Shown: positions 10,746 through 21,016, counted from the stretch's first letter. The stretch: DNA of 64,000 nt from Glandiceps talaboti (GCF_964340395.1 NC_135559.1:7951259-8015258); one strand, 5' to 3'. Numbers and translations are program-made. Notes: a model not told the origin generated them from the sequence alone.

Positions 10746-11039
10746 ACTACCCTGTTGCGGTTGTTTTCGAAATAAGTGTCACAAGAGGGCGCCCTACCTA
10801 ATGAAATTTGAGGGTCAAATTCCGGGTCAAAATTAAATGTAATTCAAAATGGGGCGTTTATATAAGAAAGTTACTTGATAAATATAGAGAGGACAGTATA
10901 CGTAAGTGGTCAAATCTTTTCAAGTTTAATTCTACAATCAAGAAGGTTCATGATAATTTCTGTCAAGAATTTTGTAAATCTTGGTGGTGGTGGGGGGGGG
11001 GGGGTGGTTACAATAATGACAGAAGAAATAGTACTGATA

Positions 11040-11160
11040 AGGGGTGAACCATTTGATTTCTGGGGGGGGGGGCAGGAGGATTTTGAGAAAAAAATCTGTC
11101 GGCAGGTAAAGGAGGAAACAAATAATTTGATCCCATAATAGTTTGAGAAAAAAATGTTCA
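11040..11160 (+). repeat. dispersed repeat with internal poly-G tract
   Basis: GGGGTGAACCATTTGATTTC is followed by a run of G and an A-rich stretch. Related text appears reversed at 13221-13262 and 23500-23560 (poly-C followed by ATCAAATGKTC), and poly-G-bearing relatives may be at 14360 and 41701. It looks like a dispersed family rather than a simple homopolymer. Confidence 0.5.
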
Positions 11161-11221
11161 AACAGACAGAAAGTAAAACAAAATTTGTTGTGATGAACTG
11201 AAATCAGCTAAATTTGGGCGA

Positions 11222-11406
11222 TAATAAAGGGAAGGGGGACTACTCCGAACACCATCAATATTAAATAAGTGTATGACATTGCGTTTACCATATAACCACA
11301 GGGTTGTTAATTCAAGTTTGTTAATAAGTGGGAGCATTTTCCAAAGCTGGTTCAAACTTGATTAGTTTGTAAAATTGGTATAATAAATTTCAGTTAGCCA
11401 AGTGAC
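11222..11406 (+). repeat. left copy of a 190 bp direct repeat
   Basis: Starts at AAAGGGAAGGG, passes ACACCATCAATATTAAAT and GTTTACCATATAACCA, and ends near CAGTTAGCCAAGTGA. A diverged copy in the same orientation occupies 12747-12945. The 1.34 kb between them has no recognisable gag or pol frame. Confidence 0.8.
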
Positions 11407-12697
11407 CGGTTTGTCAAGGTTATTGACCCTGGTATTAAGGGTAGGTTAGCAGGCAAGACATTGGCGATAAGTCCCTAGTTGATACCTAGGTTGATACCTA
11501 GTTGACCCTTCTTTTAAGTCGTTTCGGACCGGCTATTGGGGTCCTTCGTCAGTCACAGTTATGTCTAACAAGACAGCGTTCTCGCATTTGTTTGGCTTAA
11601 AATTTAATATTGTTCATCATGCAGAGATGCTAGTATTTCGATCACATTATGATCAGTAAGGCTATTTTCAGCCTTGCTTTTAGAGGCAGGGGACTTCAGT
11701 TTAGTTGTGACAAGTATGTCTTTAAGATTTTGTTTTCGTTCTTTTCTGTACTATGATTGGTTTGGTTGGGTAGAGTTGGTTCAAGGTTACATTATTTTCT
11801 AGCAGTTCCCAATGTTTTGTTAATGCATCTTTTAGTTTAGACGCTTTGACGTTGGGACTATAAATGTTGTTTTGAAGACTCGAGGAATCTCTTGAGTTGG
11901 TGTCCGATTTTGGAGATAAGTCTCCCTATTCTCATAACGGACCTATAGTAACGAGCGAATCATTTCTGATTTGTTTATGAAGAATTTCATCTTCGTTACT
12001 GCACGTTCATACCTCATTGTTTCGCCTTTTAAAAATCCATTAAAGACCGAATTTGGGTGACATGATTGTCTGTGGAGGTACTGAAAAGTGTTAGTCGGTT
12101 TGGTGTAGTCTGGATGACCAGAATGTGGTTTCTATAACCACACATGCATTGTATAAATCGTAACGATCGATACTGTATAGGAACTAGACTAGTTTGGTGT
12201 GAGTCTTGATATCCAACCTTTTGGTTTGTTTGAACCTATGACCTTTGTAAATCACCAAATCAAGGCAAACCACTTCCGTTCTGAGCAGACGAACGAAAAT
12301 TTAAAGTGCATTTAATTTATCTTTTCATTCAAAATATTGAGTTCAGTTTGTGTGCAACGGAATAGCATGAATATGACATCTCTGAAACGTGTCCAAAGTG
12401 ATATTGTATCCATGTATGTTTCAATAATGCAACACTCAAGTTTGTGGTGTCAGCTATCTCTGGAGAAGCTGGTGAGCCCATACTACAACCACATGTTTGT
12501 TTGTGGACACCTACAAACAGAGGCTACTAGAGGCTTAGGAAAACCACCGTTTGTATTTTCTCTTGAATTTATTTATAACTTTCCAAGGTGTTTAAGGTGT
12601 GTTTCGTGAATTTGTCTTGAAAACTTTCTTCTATCCATATCGGAAGATTATTCTCAAGACTTTATTTGTTGAAACTATAGTTTAGTGGTTTGGTAGT

Positions 12698-12734
12698 TCT
12701 CTTTTTGGAGGATGTGGTGGCCCTGAAAAGGGCC
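12698..12734 (-). promoter_or_regulatory. orphan histone mRNA 3' stem-loop and downstream element
   Basis: On the minus strand 12734-12719 reads GGCCCTTTTCAGGGCC, a perfect 6 bp stem with the canonical TTTC loop, followed by ACCACA. Eleven bases further is the purine-rich AAAAAGAGAA (12707-12698), where the U7 snRNA-binding histone downstream element would lie. Both parts of the processing signal for replication-dependent histone mRNAs are therefore present with normal spacing. No histone coding sequence lies upstream on the minus strand (12740 onward), so the signal is detached from a gene. Confidence 0.7.
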
Positions 12735-12746
12735 GTTAGTTATAAA

Positions 12747-12945
12747 GGGAAGGGGATTCCTAACACCATCAATATTAAATATAAAAGTGTATGACATTGT
12801 GTTTACCATATAACCAACTGTGGGTTGTTACATCAAGTTTGTTAATAAGTGGAAGCATTTTCGAAATTTCCAAGGTTGGTTCAAACTTGATTATTTTGTT
12901 TGGTAATAATACATTGGTTTAAAAGGTCAGTTAGCCAAGTGATTA
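12747..12945 (+). repeat. right copy of a 190 bp direct repeat
   Basis: Same order of motifs as 11222-11406, with small insertions. It starts 12 bp after the histone-type stem-loop, which the left copy lacks. Whether the pair are LTR-like ends or simple duplicates is unresolved. Confidence 0.8.
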
Positions 12946-13279
12946 GTCAGCTCCTCATGGATTTTTACCAGCTATCTATCTTAAATAGAAGCATGGATTG
13001 TTAACTGCTACTAAATACTACTTACACAGAACAAGTTAGTTGTGAACCAGTGACATGTAGCTATTGTAGGTATAGTTATGAACCGCACATTACAAAATTG
13101 GTAACCGAGAAAAAAAAATTGCATTGCTTCTGCATATGGAAAAAATAATTTGATGCAGGACTGACAGTAGAAAAAAAGATGTGCTGTCACAGTCATGGGA
13201 AAAACAAATTTTTCTGCCATACCCATTTCCTCCCCCCCCCCCCCGAAATCAAATGTTCTCCCCTAAAAACAAATATATA

Positions 13280-13309
13280 ATATACGATATTCAAAAAGTG
13301 AATATCGTA
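13280..13309. repeat. short perfect hairpin
   Basis: TATACGATATTC and its exact complement are separated by about 7 bases in an AT-rich stretch. It could be a cruciform-prone palindrome. It lies 0.5 kb upstream of the reductase gene with no evidence of regulatory use. Confidence 0.6.
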
Positions 13310-13834
13310 TATAGTTATAACGTCATTTTTTTTTTGTATTATGATCATCCTAGACTAGTATATTACCATCCTGGAATAGAATATTAGTTCACAAGTGACT
13401 ATGGGTATGAAAGTGAGGTACGTGCGAATGACTATGTTTAGACACCGTCTTCCTTCGCATTGAGTGAAACTGCGCGATCACAGAAACAAGTGTAATTTTA
13501 CCCCTTTCATATAGTGTTGGTTTAATACGTCAATATTAACGATATTATCGTCATTTTATTGTATTCTGATAGAAATATTCTGAGCCATAACTCGGGAAAC
13601 AAATGCCTGTGGTTTAGATAGACTACCGGACTTTGGACCTCGACCGTTTCAACATTTGGGAATGACCTGAGGCGTATCGCCGATCATCTGAGCTCAGGGC
13701 CGTGTTAAATTTGGTTTTATAGTTGAAAGTGATTTGTAAGTTTCTGTATGGTGCATACGTAACATCATGAACATTACGTAGCTGCGTAGTACGCTGGAGG
13801 AAATACATTAGTAGTCATTACGTATAACCTTACC

Positions 13835-15781
13835 ATGGATACTAGAACCAACCATGGAACAGTGAAGTACAACTTCCTCGGCAATAGCGGACTGAAAGTG
13901 TCTAATGTCTGCTTCGGTACGATGACATTTGGTGAACACAAGGTAAGACCACAGGTCATAGATTGTTGTTTTCTTATTGCTTAGAATGCCGTTTTCTTAG
14001 GAAAATATCGTACGAATCTTGCTGCTACAAATGTATCAATCTCTATACTACTAAGAAATATTCCCCTTACATATAGGAATATATATTAATCAAAAGGTTG
14101 TTATATTTAGTCTGTAGACCTGGAAAACAACAATCTATGAAATTTTACACGGCCCATGTGGGTAAGACTAGATATTATGTACATAGTCATAGTAATTTTA
14201 AAAGCAAAAACGTAGTCATACACCATAATTATATACTGACTAAAAAGTGTGCAATCAATCATAGACTTTGGAGAGGCCTCTTTTTAGTGGTCTGAGTAGA
14301 GACTTACCGAGCATATACATGCAGACGCCTCCCCCCATAGGGAACGCTAATTTTAAATTTTTTTTTTTCTTTGGGGGGGGGGGGGAATAAAAAATGAATT
14401 TTATATCAGGGGATGTCTATATGGGGCATTATGTTTGTGAGAATGACATATACTAAAATACAGAGCATGAATGGAATATGTTAATAACACCATCATGACA
14501 ACTGAAGGCATGACAACATCATATATTGTAATTGAGGTTGTGTGTACTGTCAATTATTACATATGTACCTGAGATTACATGCACTGGTGTATTTACATAC
14601 GAGTGGGGTATATTCACTGCAGTGCAATCAATACCACAAAAATTACTACATACCTGCATGCAAGTGATATGCAAATGTGGATGCAATTGTTTGCTGCACA
14701 CAAAATCGTGTGATTGTACTTTAAATTCCAGATTCAAATTCCTTTAAGTTTATAGCGGTAATCAATACAATTGCACTAATGGTAGAAATGAGTCTGACTG
14801 GACTTTTCCTTTAAGTTGATAGCAGTAATCAATACAAGTGTACTAAAGACAGAAATAAGTCTGACTGGACTTTACCTTAAATCAAGTTGATAGCAGTAAT
14901 CAATACAAGTGTACTAAAGACAGAAATAAGTCTGACTGGACTTTTCCTACAAGTTGATAGTAGTAATCAATACAAGTGTACTGAAGACAGAAATAAGTCT
15001 GACTGGACTTTACTTTAAGTTGATAGCAATAATCAATACAAGTGTACCAAAGGCAGAAATAAGTCTGACTGGACTTTTCCTACAAGTTGATAGCAGTAAT
15101 CAATACAAGTGTACTAAAGGCAGAAATAAGTCTGACTGGATTTTACCTTCGGCAGATCAATAATTTATTTACTTACATATGTAACATTATTCTTTTCAGG
15201 GAGGTCGTCCAGGTCAGACTGATGAGGCGGCCTCTCATCAAATGTTGGATAGATTTGTTGAGTTAGGGGGTAACTTTATTGACACTGCTGATTTGTATGC
15301 AAATGGTACTGCTGAACAATATGTTGGATCTTGGATGAAAAAGTAAGTTTTTGTTCAATATTGCATGCTTCATGAACATGTGACTTTTTATGGTAAAAAG
15401 CAATCTGATTAAAATCCGATGTGGTGAAAGCGGCTAGATGTCCTTATTTACCTCTATTCATCGTGTTGTGACGTTTGTTTTGTTCAGAGTGATCGCCGCC
15501 TTCACTCTGAACAAAACAAACGTCACAACACGATGAATAGAGGTAAATAAGGACATCTAGCCGCTTTCTCCACATCGGATTTTAATCAGATTGGGTAAAA
15601 AGAGACTTAAAATTGTTGAAATTGAGTACAAGTTAGTACAATGATACAGTATAATAATTCGTTTGACACAATAGTCTATCAAACAATGTGAAACAATTAA
15701 CATGCATGAAACCACAGACAAGTAAGAAACATAACATTTGAAATATTGTCCAGTATATTCAGGAAAACAAAAACCTGTGAG

Positions 15782-15839
<58 letters not shown>

Positions 15840-16323
15840 ACAGACACACACATACATACATAAATACATACATACATACACACATACATACATACATACA
15901 TACATACATATCACACATGCATATATACACATACACATAGGCAGTCACATGCATACATACAGACTCACACGCACATGCACGCACATGCACACATACACAC
16001 ATACATACATACATACATACATACATACATACATACACACTCATGCATACATACATACATACATACATTTTTGTACATACATACATACATACATACATAC
16101 ATACATACATACATACATACACACATACACACATACACACATACATACATACATACATACATACATACATACACACACACACACTCACACATACATACAT
16201 ACTTACATACATACACACACACATACATACATACATACATACATACATACATACATACATACATACATACATACATACACACATACACACATACATACAT
16301 ACATACATACATACATACATACA

Positions 16324-16355
<32 letters not shown>

Positions 16356-16371
16356 CACACACACTCACACA

Positions 16372-16414
<43 letters not shown>

Positions 16415-19400
16415 TTGCAATGTTTTTTTGTACTAGCTCAGTACAGGAAACGGAATTGTGGATTGCATTATTGCCACCAAGGTTCTTTGATCTCATTACA
16501 GTATACATGCTTATATTTCTGAAAATGCAGATACATCAGTGAAACCAATGTCACACACACACAAATGCACATTAACTTGTTTATATGTTAATCTCTGTAC
16601 AGGAAGCAGAATCGAGATGATATCGTTATTGCCACCAAAGTTCGTTTTAATATTGATGGTAGTAGTGATCCCAATAAACTTGGTTTAAGTAGGAGATATA
16701 TTTCACAGGCTGTAGAACACAGTTTGAAGAGATTACAGACTGACTATATTGATCTCTATCAGGTAAGACTAAGGTATACTGTAGAACACAGATTGAAGAG
16801 ATTACAGACTGACTATATTGATCTCTATCAGGTAAGACTAAGGTATACTGTAGAACACAGATTGAAGAGATTACAGACTGACTATATTGATCTCTATCAG
16901 GTAAGACTAAGGTATACTGTAGAACACAGATTAAAGAGATTACAGACTGACTATATTGATCTCTATCAGGTAAGACTAAGGTATACTGTAGAACACAGAT
17001 TGAAGAGATTACAGACTGACTGTATTGATCTATCAGGTAAAACTTGGGGTTTTATGTAATTACCATTTGAAATACAAACAACCCCTGTGGGCAACTATCT
17101 AGCTTCCTTTTAGTGTCCTGAGTTTCATGATTTTGAAATTTTTTTTACAAAGTGCATCAGTGGAAAAGTCCGAAATGTATTCGTTTCTATTTGTAAATTA
17201 CAAAAATGAATAAATTGTGTCACAGCAACAGTTGTCAGAAATTACACATGCACAAGCCAAGTTATAAAAAAGATGGATTATATACCCTGGTCGTTCTACG
17301 TCACAACAACTTGTGTCAGCGTCATGTACTGGTGCTGCAGTACTTTTCTAGTGACTCGTAGTGACAAGGCCCCTTATGTCACTCTTATTTCCCTTTGACT
17401 GAATGAAGGAATATATTAGGGAATAATATCTAATTATTTGCAACAGAAAAATTATGTTGCATGACACATGTATAGCCTCAAAGCCTTAGAGCCTCTATGG
17501 GCTGATCTGGCCATTGAGCATGTGTGAAAAAGGTATTGGTAACCATGACAATATCTTGACTTCTATGAAGTATTGAAAGTTCAGAAAATGACTGATTGTT
17601 AATCATGAAATTCCAGATACATTGCTGGGATATTGGTACTCCTATTCAAGAAACACTTCGTACTATGGATGACTTGATAAGAAGTGGCAAAGTACGATAT
17701 GTTGGTGCTAGTAATGTCAAAGGTTGGCAACTTCAGAAGATAATGGACGAATGCAGACATATTGGACTAAATCCATGGATTAGCTTACAGGTAAGATAAT
17801 GAATTAATGCAGACTTACTCAGTGGATTACATCCATGGATTAGCCTTAATACAGGTAACGGAATGACAGACCACAAAACTTATGCAGTACTCTGGATATG
17901 CCAAACTGACATTCAAATGTCTCAGACCTGTTACAAACAAACAAACAAACAAACAAACATGATTACTGAATTATTTATAGAATTCACACATACTTACCAG
18001 AATCAATTGCCTATTTTATGGCACCAAATGACAGACTCCACTAATAATCACCTTAGCTTGTTCTGCTAACCTTATCAAGTTGATAATAACGGTTTGAAAA
18101 TCGATACAGTTCTAAGCCACCCATCCCAGAAGCTGTTAGCATAATTAACCTACACAGCATTTTGGTTCTATTAGAGAGTGATTACATACATCAGATTTTC
18201 AAACTTAAATCAAAATGGAATCATTTTAAAGGCTATAATACTGTTTTTTTCTTAATTGAAATTCAATTTGTTCATCTTTAATTTAGGCTGAATATAGTCT
18301 AATGACCAGAGGCATTGAGTATGAACTTATAGATGTCTGTAGAAATGAAGGTATCGGTGTGTTACCATGGAGTCCATTGAAAGGGTAAGAAATTGCAATT
18401 TATATGTGAATTAACAGGAAATTTGATAAAAAAAAGTGTTTGTAATGGTTTAGAAAAATAATCCATAGTTTTGGTTATCATATCAGGTGATTGTTTTTTT
18501 TTGAAGGTAATGTGCACTTTTTAGTCATGAATATTAATATTTTGTTATTACATATGCCTGCCTGCTGACTGCAAAAGATGATGTGCCTGTTCCAAGTGTA
18601 TTATAAGTGTTGGCTGTCCAGGACCAGAAGGTTATATAAATGTTGGGTTTTTTTTTCAGGAATGACTTTCCCTTCGAGGATGTGGATATCCGTGTGCTCC
18701 ATAATTATATTTTTCTCATCCTTCCTAATTAGAGGTTGGCTTACAGGGAAAGTAAGAGGGAATGTGCTCCCACCAGAGGGTTCCAGGGTGGCCTTTGTTG
18801 AGAGTGATCCTGACAAGAACAGGGGTACCAACAGTCCAAGTTATTCACAGTTTTCTACTGACCAAAAGATTTTGAATTTATTGGATGTTGTTGAAAGTGT
18901 TGGAAAAGAACATGGTAGGTTTGCTTTGGTTGAATTGAGTGAAATTTCATTTTAAGAAATTCTTCACGCTGTACTAAAGATATGCTATGGAGAATGGAAG
19001 AATATGAATGAATGATTATAAAGTTGCCATGTGCTACTTAAAACATTATCCAAAATGCAATTTTCTAAAGATGATTGAAAGCATTTCTTTATAATAATGT
19101 GTAAATACATCTATGAATGATTGCAAACTAGTATAACAATGATAGTATTCATAAAAGCAGTTTTTATCATGAGAAGAATATTATTACACATGTACCAGAG
19201 ATTACTTGCACTGGTGCATGTGCACACTAGTGGCATATTTACAGTACAGTGCATTACCGAAAAATATCTTTGTATACCTGCATGCAAATAATATGCAAAT
19301 GAGGGCATGGCCTTTGAGCATAAAAGCGTATGATTGCACAGTATCACGTTTTATTGGAAATTTGCTGTTTTTGATAAGCATATGTAATAATAACAACCCA

Positions 19401-21016
19401 AGGACACTTGTGTTCCAGTGTGAGTATTCAGGGGTTATATTTGCACTCATGCTTGCAGTGTTTTCTGCTGCTTCACTTTCACCCACAGAGAACAGTGCTG
19501 CAAGCACTCATACATACCCTGAATACACCACACTTTCACTCAAAAGTCATGGAGTTTTGTCATATTAAGCTCCTTTTTATACCTTTAGGTAAAACCATGT
19601 CCCAAGTAGCAATACGATGGTTACTACAGCAAGACAGTGTGTCATCGGTTATTATTGGAGCAAAGACTTTACAACAACTAGATGAAAATATGGCTGCTGG
19701 TGGTGCATGGGAACTCACTGATCAACAGGTATTGATGTTGATTTTAAAGGAAATTTAGTTCAGTCAGGTTTATTTCTGCTTTTTAATAGTACACTTGCAT
19801 TGATTACTACTATCAACTACTTGATGATGAATCTGAGGCCTCTGTAACTTACTCAACTTTGAAATCTTGTAAAGAGGACCTCCTGTACTACTTCAGTTAC
19901 TCAGATTCTCACCAATGGGGCTCTACTAGGAGACCAACCAGACGAGAGTTTGGGGAAATGATATTCCAACTACCCAATACTGGCTATATCTCCCAAAGCA
20001 GTGCATGTTGGGGAATACTTCATGTCCAACATTGCAGGCTGAACTATTTAGATATACCTTCACAACAGGTTATCACTTCTCAAGTGATTGATACAATAAA
20101 CAGGCCTCGTAAGCCCATTTTTCCTGCCTTGGGAAGAAATGTACTGTGTGACTTCTGGCACAGGGTGACCGGGATAGTTGGAATGTCATTTCCCCCAGAC
20201 TCTCTTCTGAATGGTCTCATTGAAGAGTTCCCAGCAGTGAGAGTCTGGGTAAACAAGACTACTCCTGTACACTTGGCATGTGTTTGGACATTTACATTTG
20301 GAGATTTCCTGGAATGGGAAAACCTTTTTATGATGACATCATATGTACATTTATACAATCTTTATGTGTTTATAACTTCAAAGAGTGTTTGACTAAACTG
20401 TGACATTTTTTCATTAAATAACCAAAGATATATTCACAAAAAATTGGTTAATTACTTATAAATATCTTTAGCGAATACTTGGTTTTGAATCAGTCACCAT
20501 GTTAAATATGTACTAGTTTTTAAGTGGAGTATTATTTTTTGATTAGACAACCACACTATGTTCAATAGAATTGTTAAAACACAATTAGTAGAAATTATAC
20601 ATGATAGCCATTGGTTATATTATTAAAGCAGTACAGAAACAGTTTGAAAACATGAACGCTGTTGTGGGCATTGATTTTTGAGTGTGGACCCAAAAATCAA
20701 TTTGAATTGATTTTTATATCATGTATACAGCTACCAAAAAAATATGTTTATTTGTTATTTCAAGTACGGTAAGCTTATAAATGTGATTAAGAAAGTTTTG
20801 TACCAAAGCATTCCACATTTTGCTGACTTTCATACTTTTCAAATAAGAAACGCATAGATTTAAATAAATTATATCGACAGTTAACTCTATATGTTTGTTT
20901 GTTTGTTTTCACAGCTCAGTGACTTGGACAAAGCAAGTCAGATGCATCAACCGTATCCATATGAATTAGTAACAAGGTACAACAAGGGAAGAGAAAGACA
21001 AAGTATAACAAAATAG
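13835..21016 (+). CDS. aldo-keto reductase, YajO-like family, 8 coding exons
   Basis: Exons 13835-13942, 15200-15342, 16603-16762, 17617-17790, 18287-18384, 18733-18914, 19589-19728 and 20915-21016 join with consistent phases into 368 aa. The product is a TIM-barrel NAD(P)H-dependent oxidoreductase. The catalytic tetrad is visible: D64 and Y69 (FIDTADLY), K96 (IATKV), H139 (IHCWD). Other family marks are FGTMTFG near the N-terminus, GASN in strand 6, LPWSPLKGG, and VIIGAKT before the C-terminal cofactor helix. Length and motifs fit the bacterial-type YajO/general aldo-keto reductase group found in many invertebrates; the substrate is unknown. All splice sites are GT-AG. ATG 13835 sits in ACCATGG. 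Exons 3 and 4 have duplicated copies of their donor regions, and a polyadenylation signal lies at 21672. Confidence 0.93.
14350..14390. repeat. poly-T/poly-G tract in intron 1
   Basis: A T-run followed by a G-run of about 12, similar in arrangement to the poly-G-bearing repeats at 11060 and 41701. It is probably part of that dispersed family. Confidence 0.4.
14530..14745 (+). repeat. dispersed 380 bp element, partial copy
   Basis: Shares ACCTGCATGCAAGTGATATG-type text, GATATGCAAATG and AAATCGTGTGATTG with fuller copies at 19185-19560 and 34060-34425. Only the 5' half is present here; tandem repeats follow immediately. Confidence 0.75.
14745..15155 (+). repeat. 67 bp tandem array in intron 1
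   Basis: Six to seven units carrying AAGTTGATAGCAGTAATCAA and AGTCTGACTGGACTTT, at spacings of 66-71 bp. A single unit occurs reversed at about 19755-19835. Matching fragments appear reversed at 63764-63787 and forward at 63981-64000. The array is thus part of a dispersed element, not just local slippage. Confidence 0.9.
15401..15593. mobile_element. foldback element with 9 bp target duplication
   Basis: Two 91 bp arms (15401-15491 and 15503-15593) are complementary at 90 of 91 positions around an 11 bp spacer. GGTAAAAAG occurs directly on both sides (15392-15400 and 15594-15602), a perfect 9 bp target-site duplication. Long arms with a 9 bp duplication suit non-autonomous Mutator-like elements. 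The end motif CATCGGATTTTAATCAGATT also appears at 2060 and 2420. It lies in sense-transcribed intron 2, so the pre-mRNA would form a long hairpin. Confidence 0.9.
15784..16410 (+). repeat. compound CA / CATA microsatellite
   Basis: About 0.63 kb of (CA)n and (CATA)n with minor interruptions in intron 2 of the reductase. It is open in several frames on both strands, which produces Cys-Val/Tyr and His-Thr/Ile repeats of no coding meaning. Confidence 0.98.
16437..16490 (+). pseudogene. decayed copy of the exon 3 acceptor region
   Basis: GTACAGGAAACGGAATTG followed by ATTATTGCCACCAAGGTTC closely matches the true exon 3 start (GTACAGGAAGCAGAATCG, then TTATTGCCACCAAAGTTC, from 16598). A 2 bp loss breaks the frame. 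It is a pseudoexon with a surviving AG acceptor, 165 bp upstream of the real one. Confidence 0.75.
16712..17056 (+). repeat. five-fold 69 bp duplication across the exon 3 donor
   Basis: GTAGAACACAG starts at 16712, 16781, 16850, 16919 and 16988. Each unit carries the last 51 bp of exon 3 plus the first 18 bp of the intron. Donor GT sites lie at 16763, 16832, 16901, 16970 and 17037. The unit is 23 codons and has no stop in the exon frame, so the first four donors preserve phase. The fifth unit has a 2 bp loss (CTCTAT to CTAT) and a weaker GTAAAA donor, so it would shift the frame. Confidence 0.93.
17260..17400 (+). repeat. dispersed repeat (GTTCTACGTCAC family)
   Basis: TATATACCCTGGTCGTTCTA, then CGTCACAACAAC and a GACTCGTAGTGACAAGG motif. 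A reversed copy occupies about 26890-27145, with the same motifs in inverse order. No coding content. Confidence 0.6.
17791..17860 (+). repeat. second copy of the exon 4 end and donor
   Basis: AATGCAGACTTACTCAGTGG followed by ATCCATGGATTAGCC and ACAGGTAAC repeats, with mismatches, the last 38 bp of exon 4 and its donor, about 64 bp downstream. Reading on from the true donor meets a stop (TAA at 17797), so use of the second donor at 17855 would truncate the enzyme. Confidence 0.8.
19185..19560 (+). repeat. dispersed 380 bp element, full-length copy
   Basis: Runs from ACATGTACCAGAGATTAC to ATACACCACACTTTCACTC. It matches 34060-34425 along most of its length and ends in a hairpin formed by GCTTGCAGTGTTTTCTG and a complementary AGAACAGTGCTGCAAGC. 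It sits in intron 6 of the reductase. No transposase or reverse transcriptase is encoded. Confidence 0.8.
19859..20392 (+). other. unrecognised 178-codon open frame in intron 7
   Basis: This stretch inside reductase intron 7 stays open for 534 bp and is less AT-rich than its surroundings. The first ATG is at 19958, giving about 144 aa with a Pro/Trp-rich middle. I do not recognise it. The pattern [19 protein letters not shown] is vaguely like the C-terminal part of some non-LTR retrotransposon polyproteins, a weak resemblance. A retroelement remnant is more likely than a host gene. Confidence 0.25.
20640..20790 (+). repeat. dispersed repeat fragment (GTGTGGACCYAAAAATC family)
   Basis: GTGTGGACCCAAAAATCAAT followed by an ATATCATGTATACAGCTAC motif. 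Related copies occur at 38430-38680, 39700-39960, and reversed at 23690-23920 and 60490-60800. Confidence 0.6.

Noticed and set aside
12337-12609. 90-codon frame between the 190 bp repeats
   Set aside because: No recognisable domain, and the surrounding text lacks gag or pol features; probably chance.
15557-16542. Several long frames of Cys-Val-Tyr or His-Thr-Ile repeats on both strands
   Set aside because: Produced by the CA/CATA microsatellite in a reductase intron; no flanking unique coding sequence.
16724-17059. A 111-codon protein of 23-residue repeats
   Set aside because: Not a separate gene: it is the repeated end of reductase exon 3 plus intron text, explained by tandem duplication.
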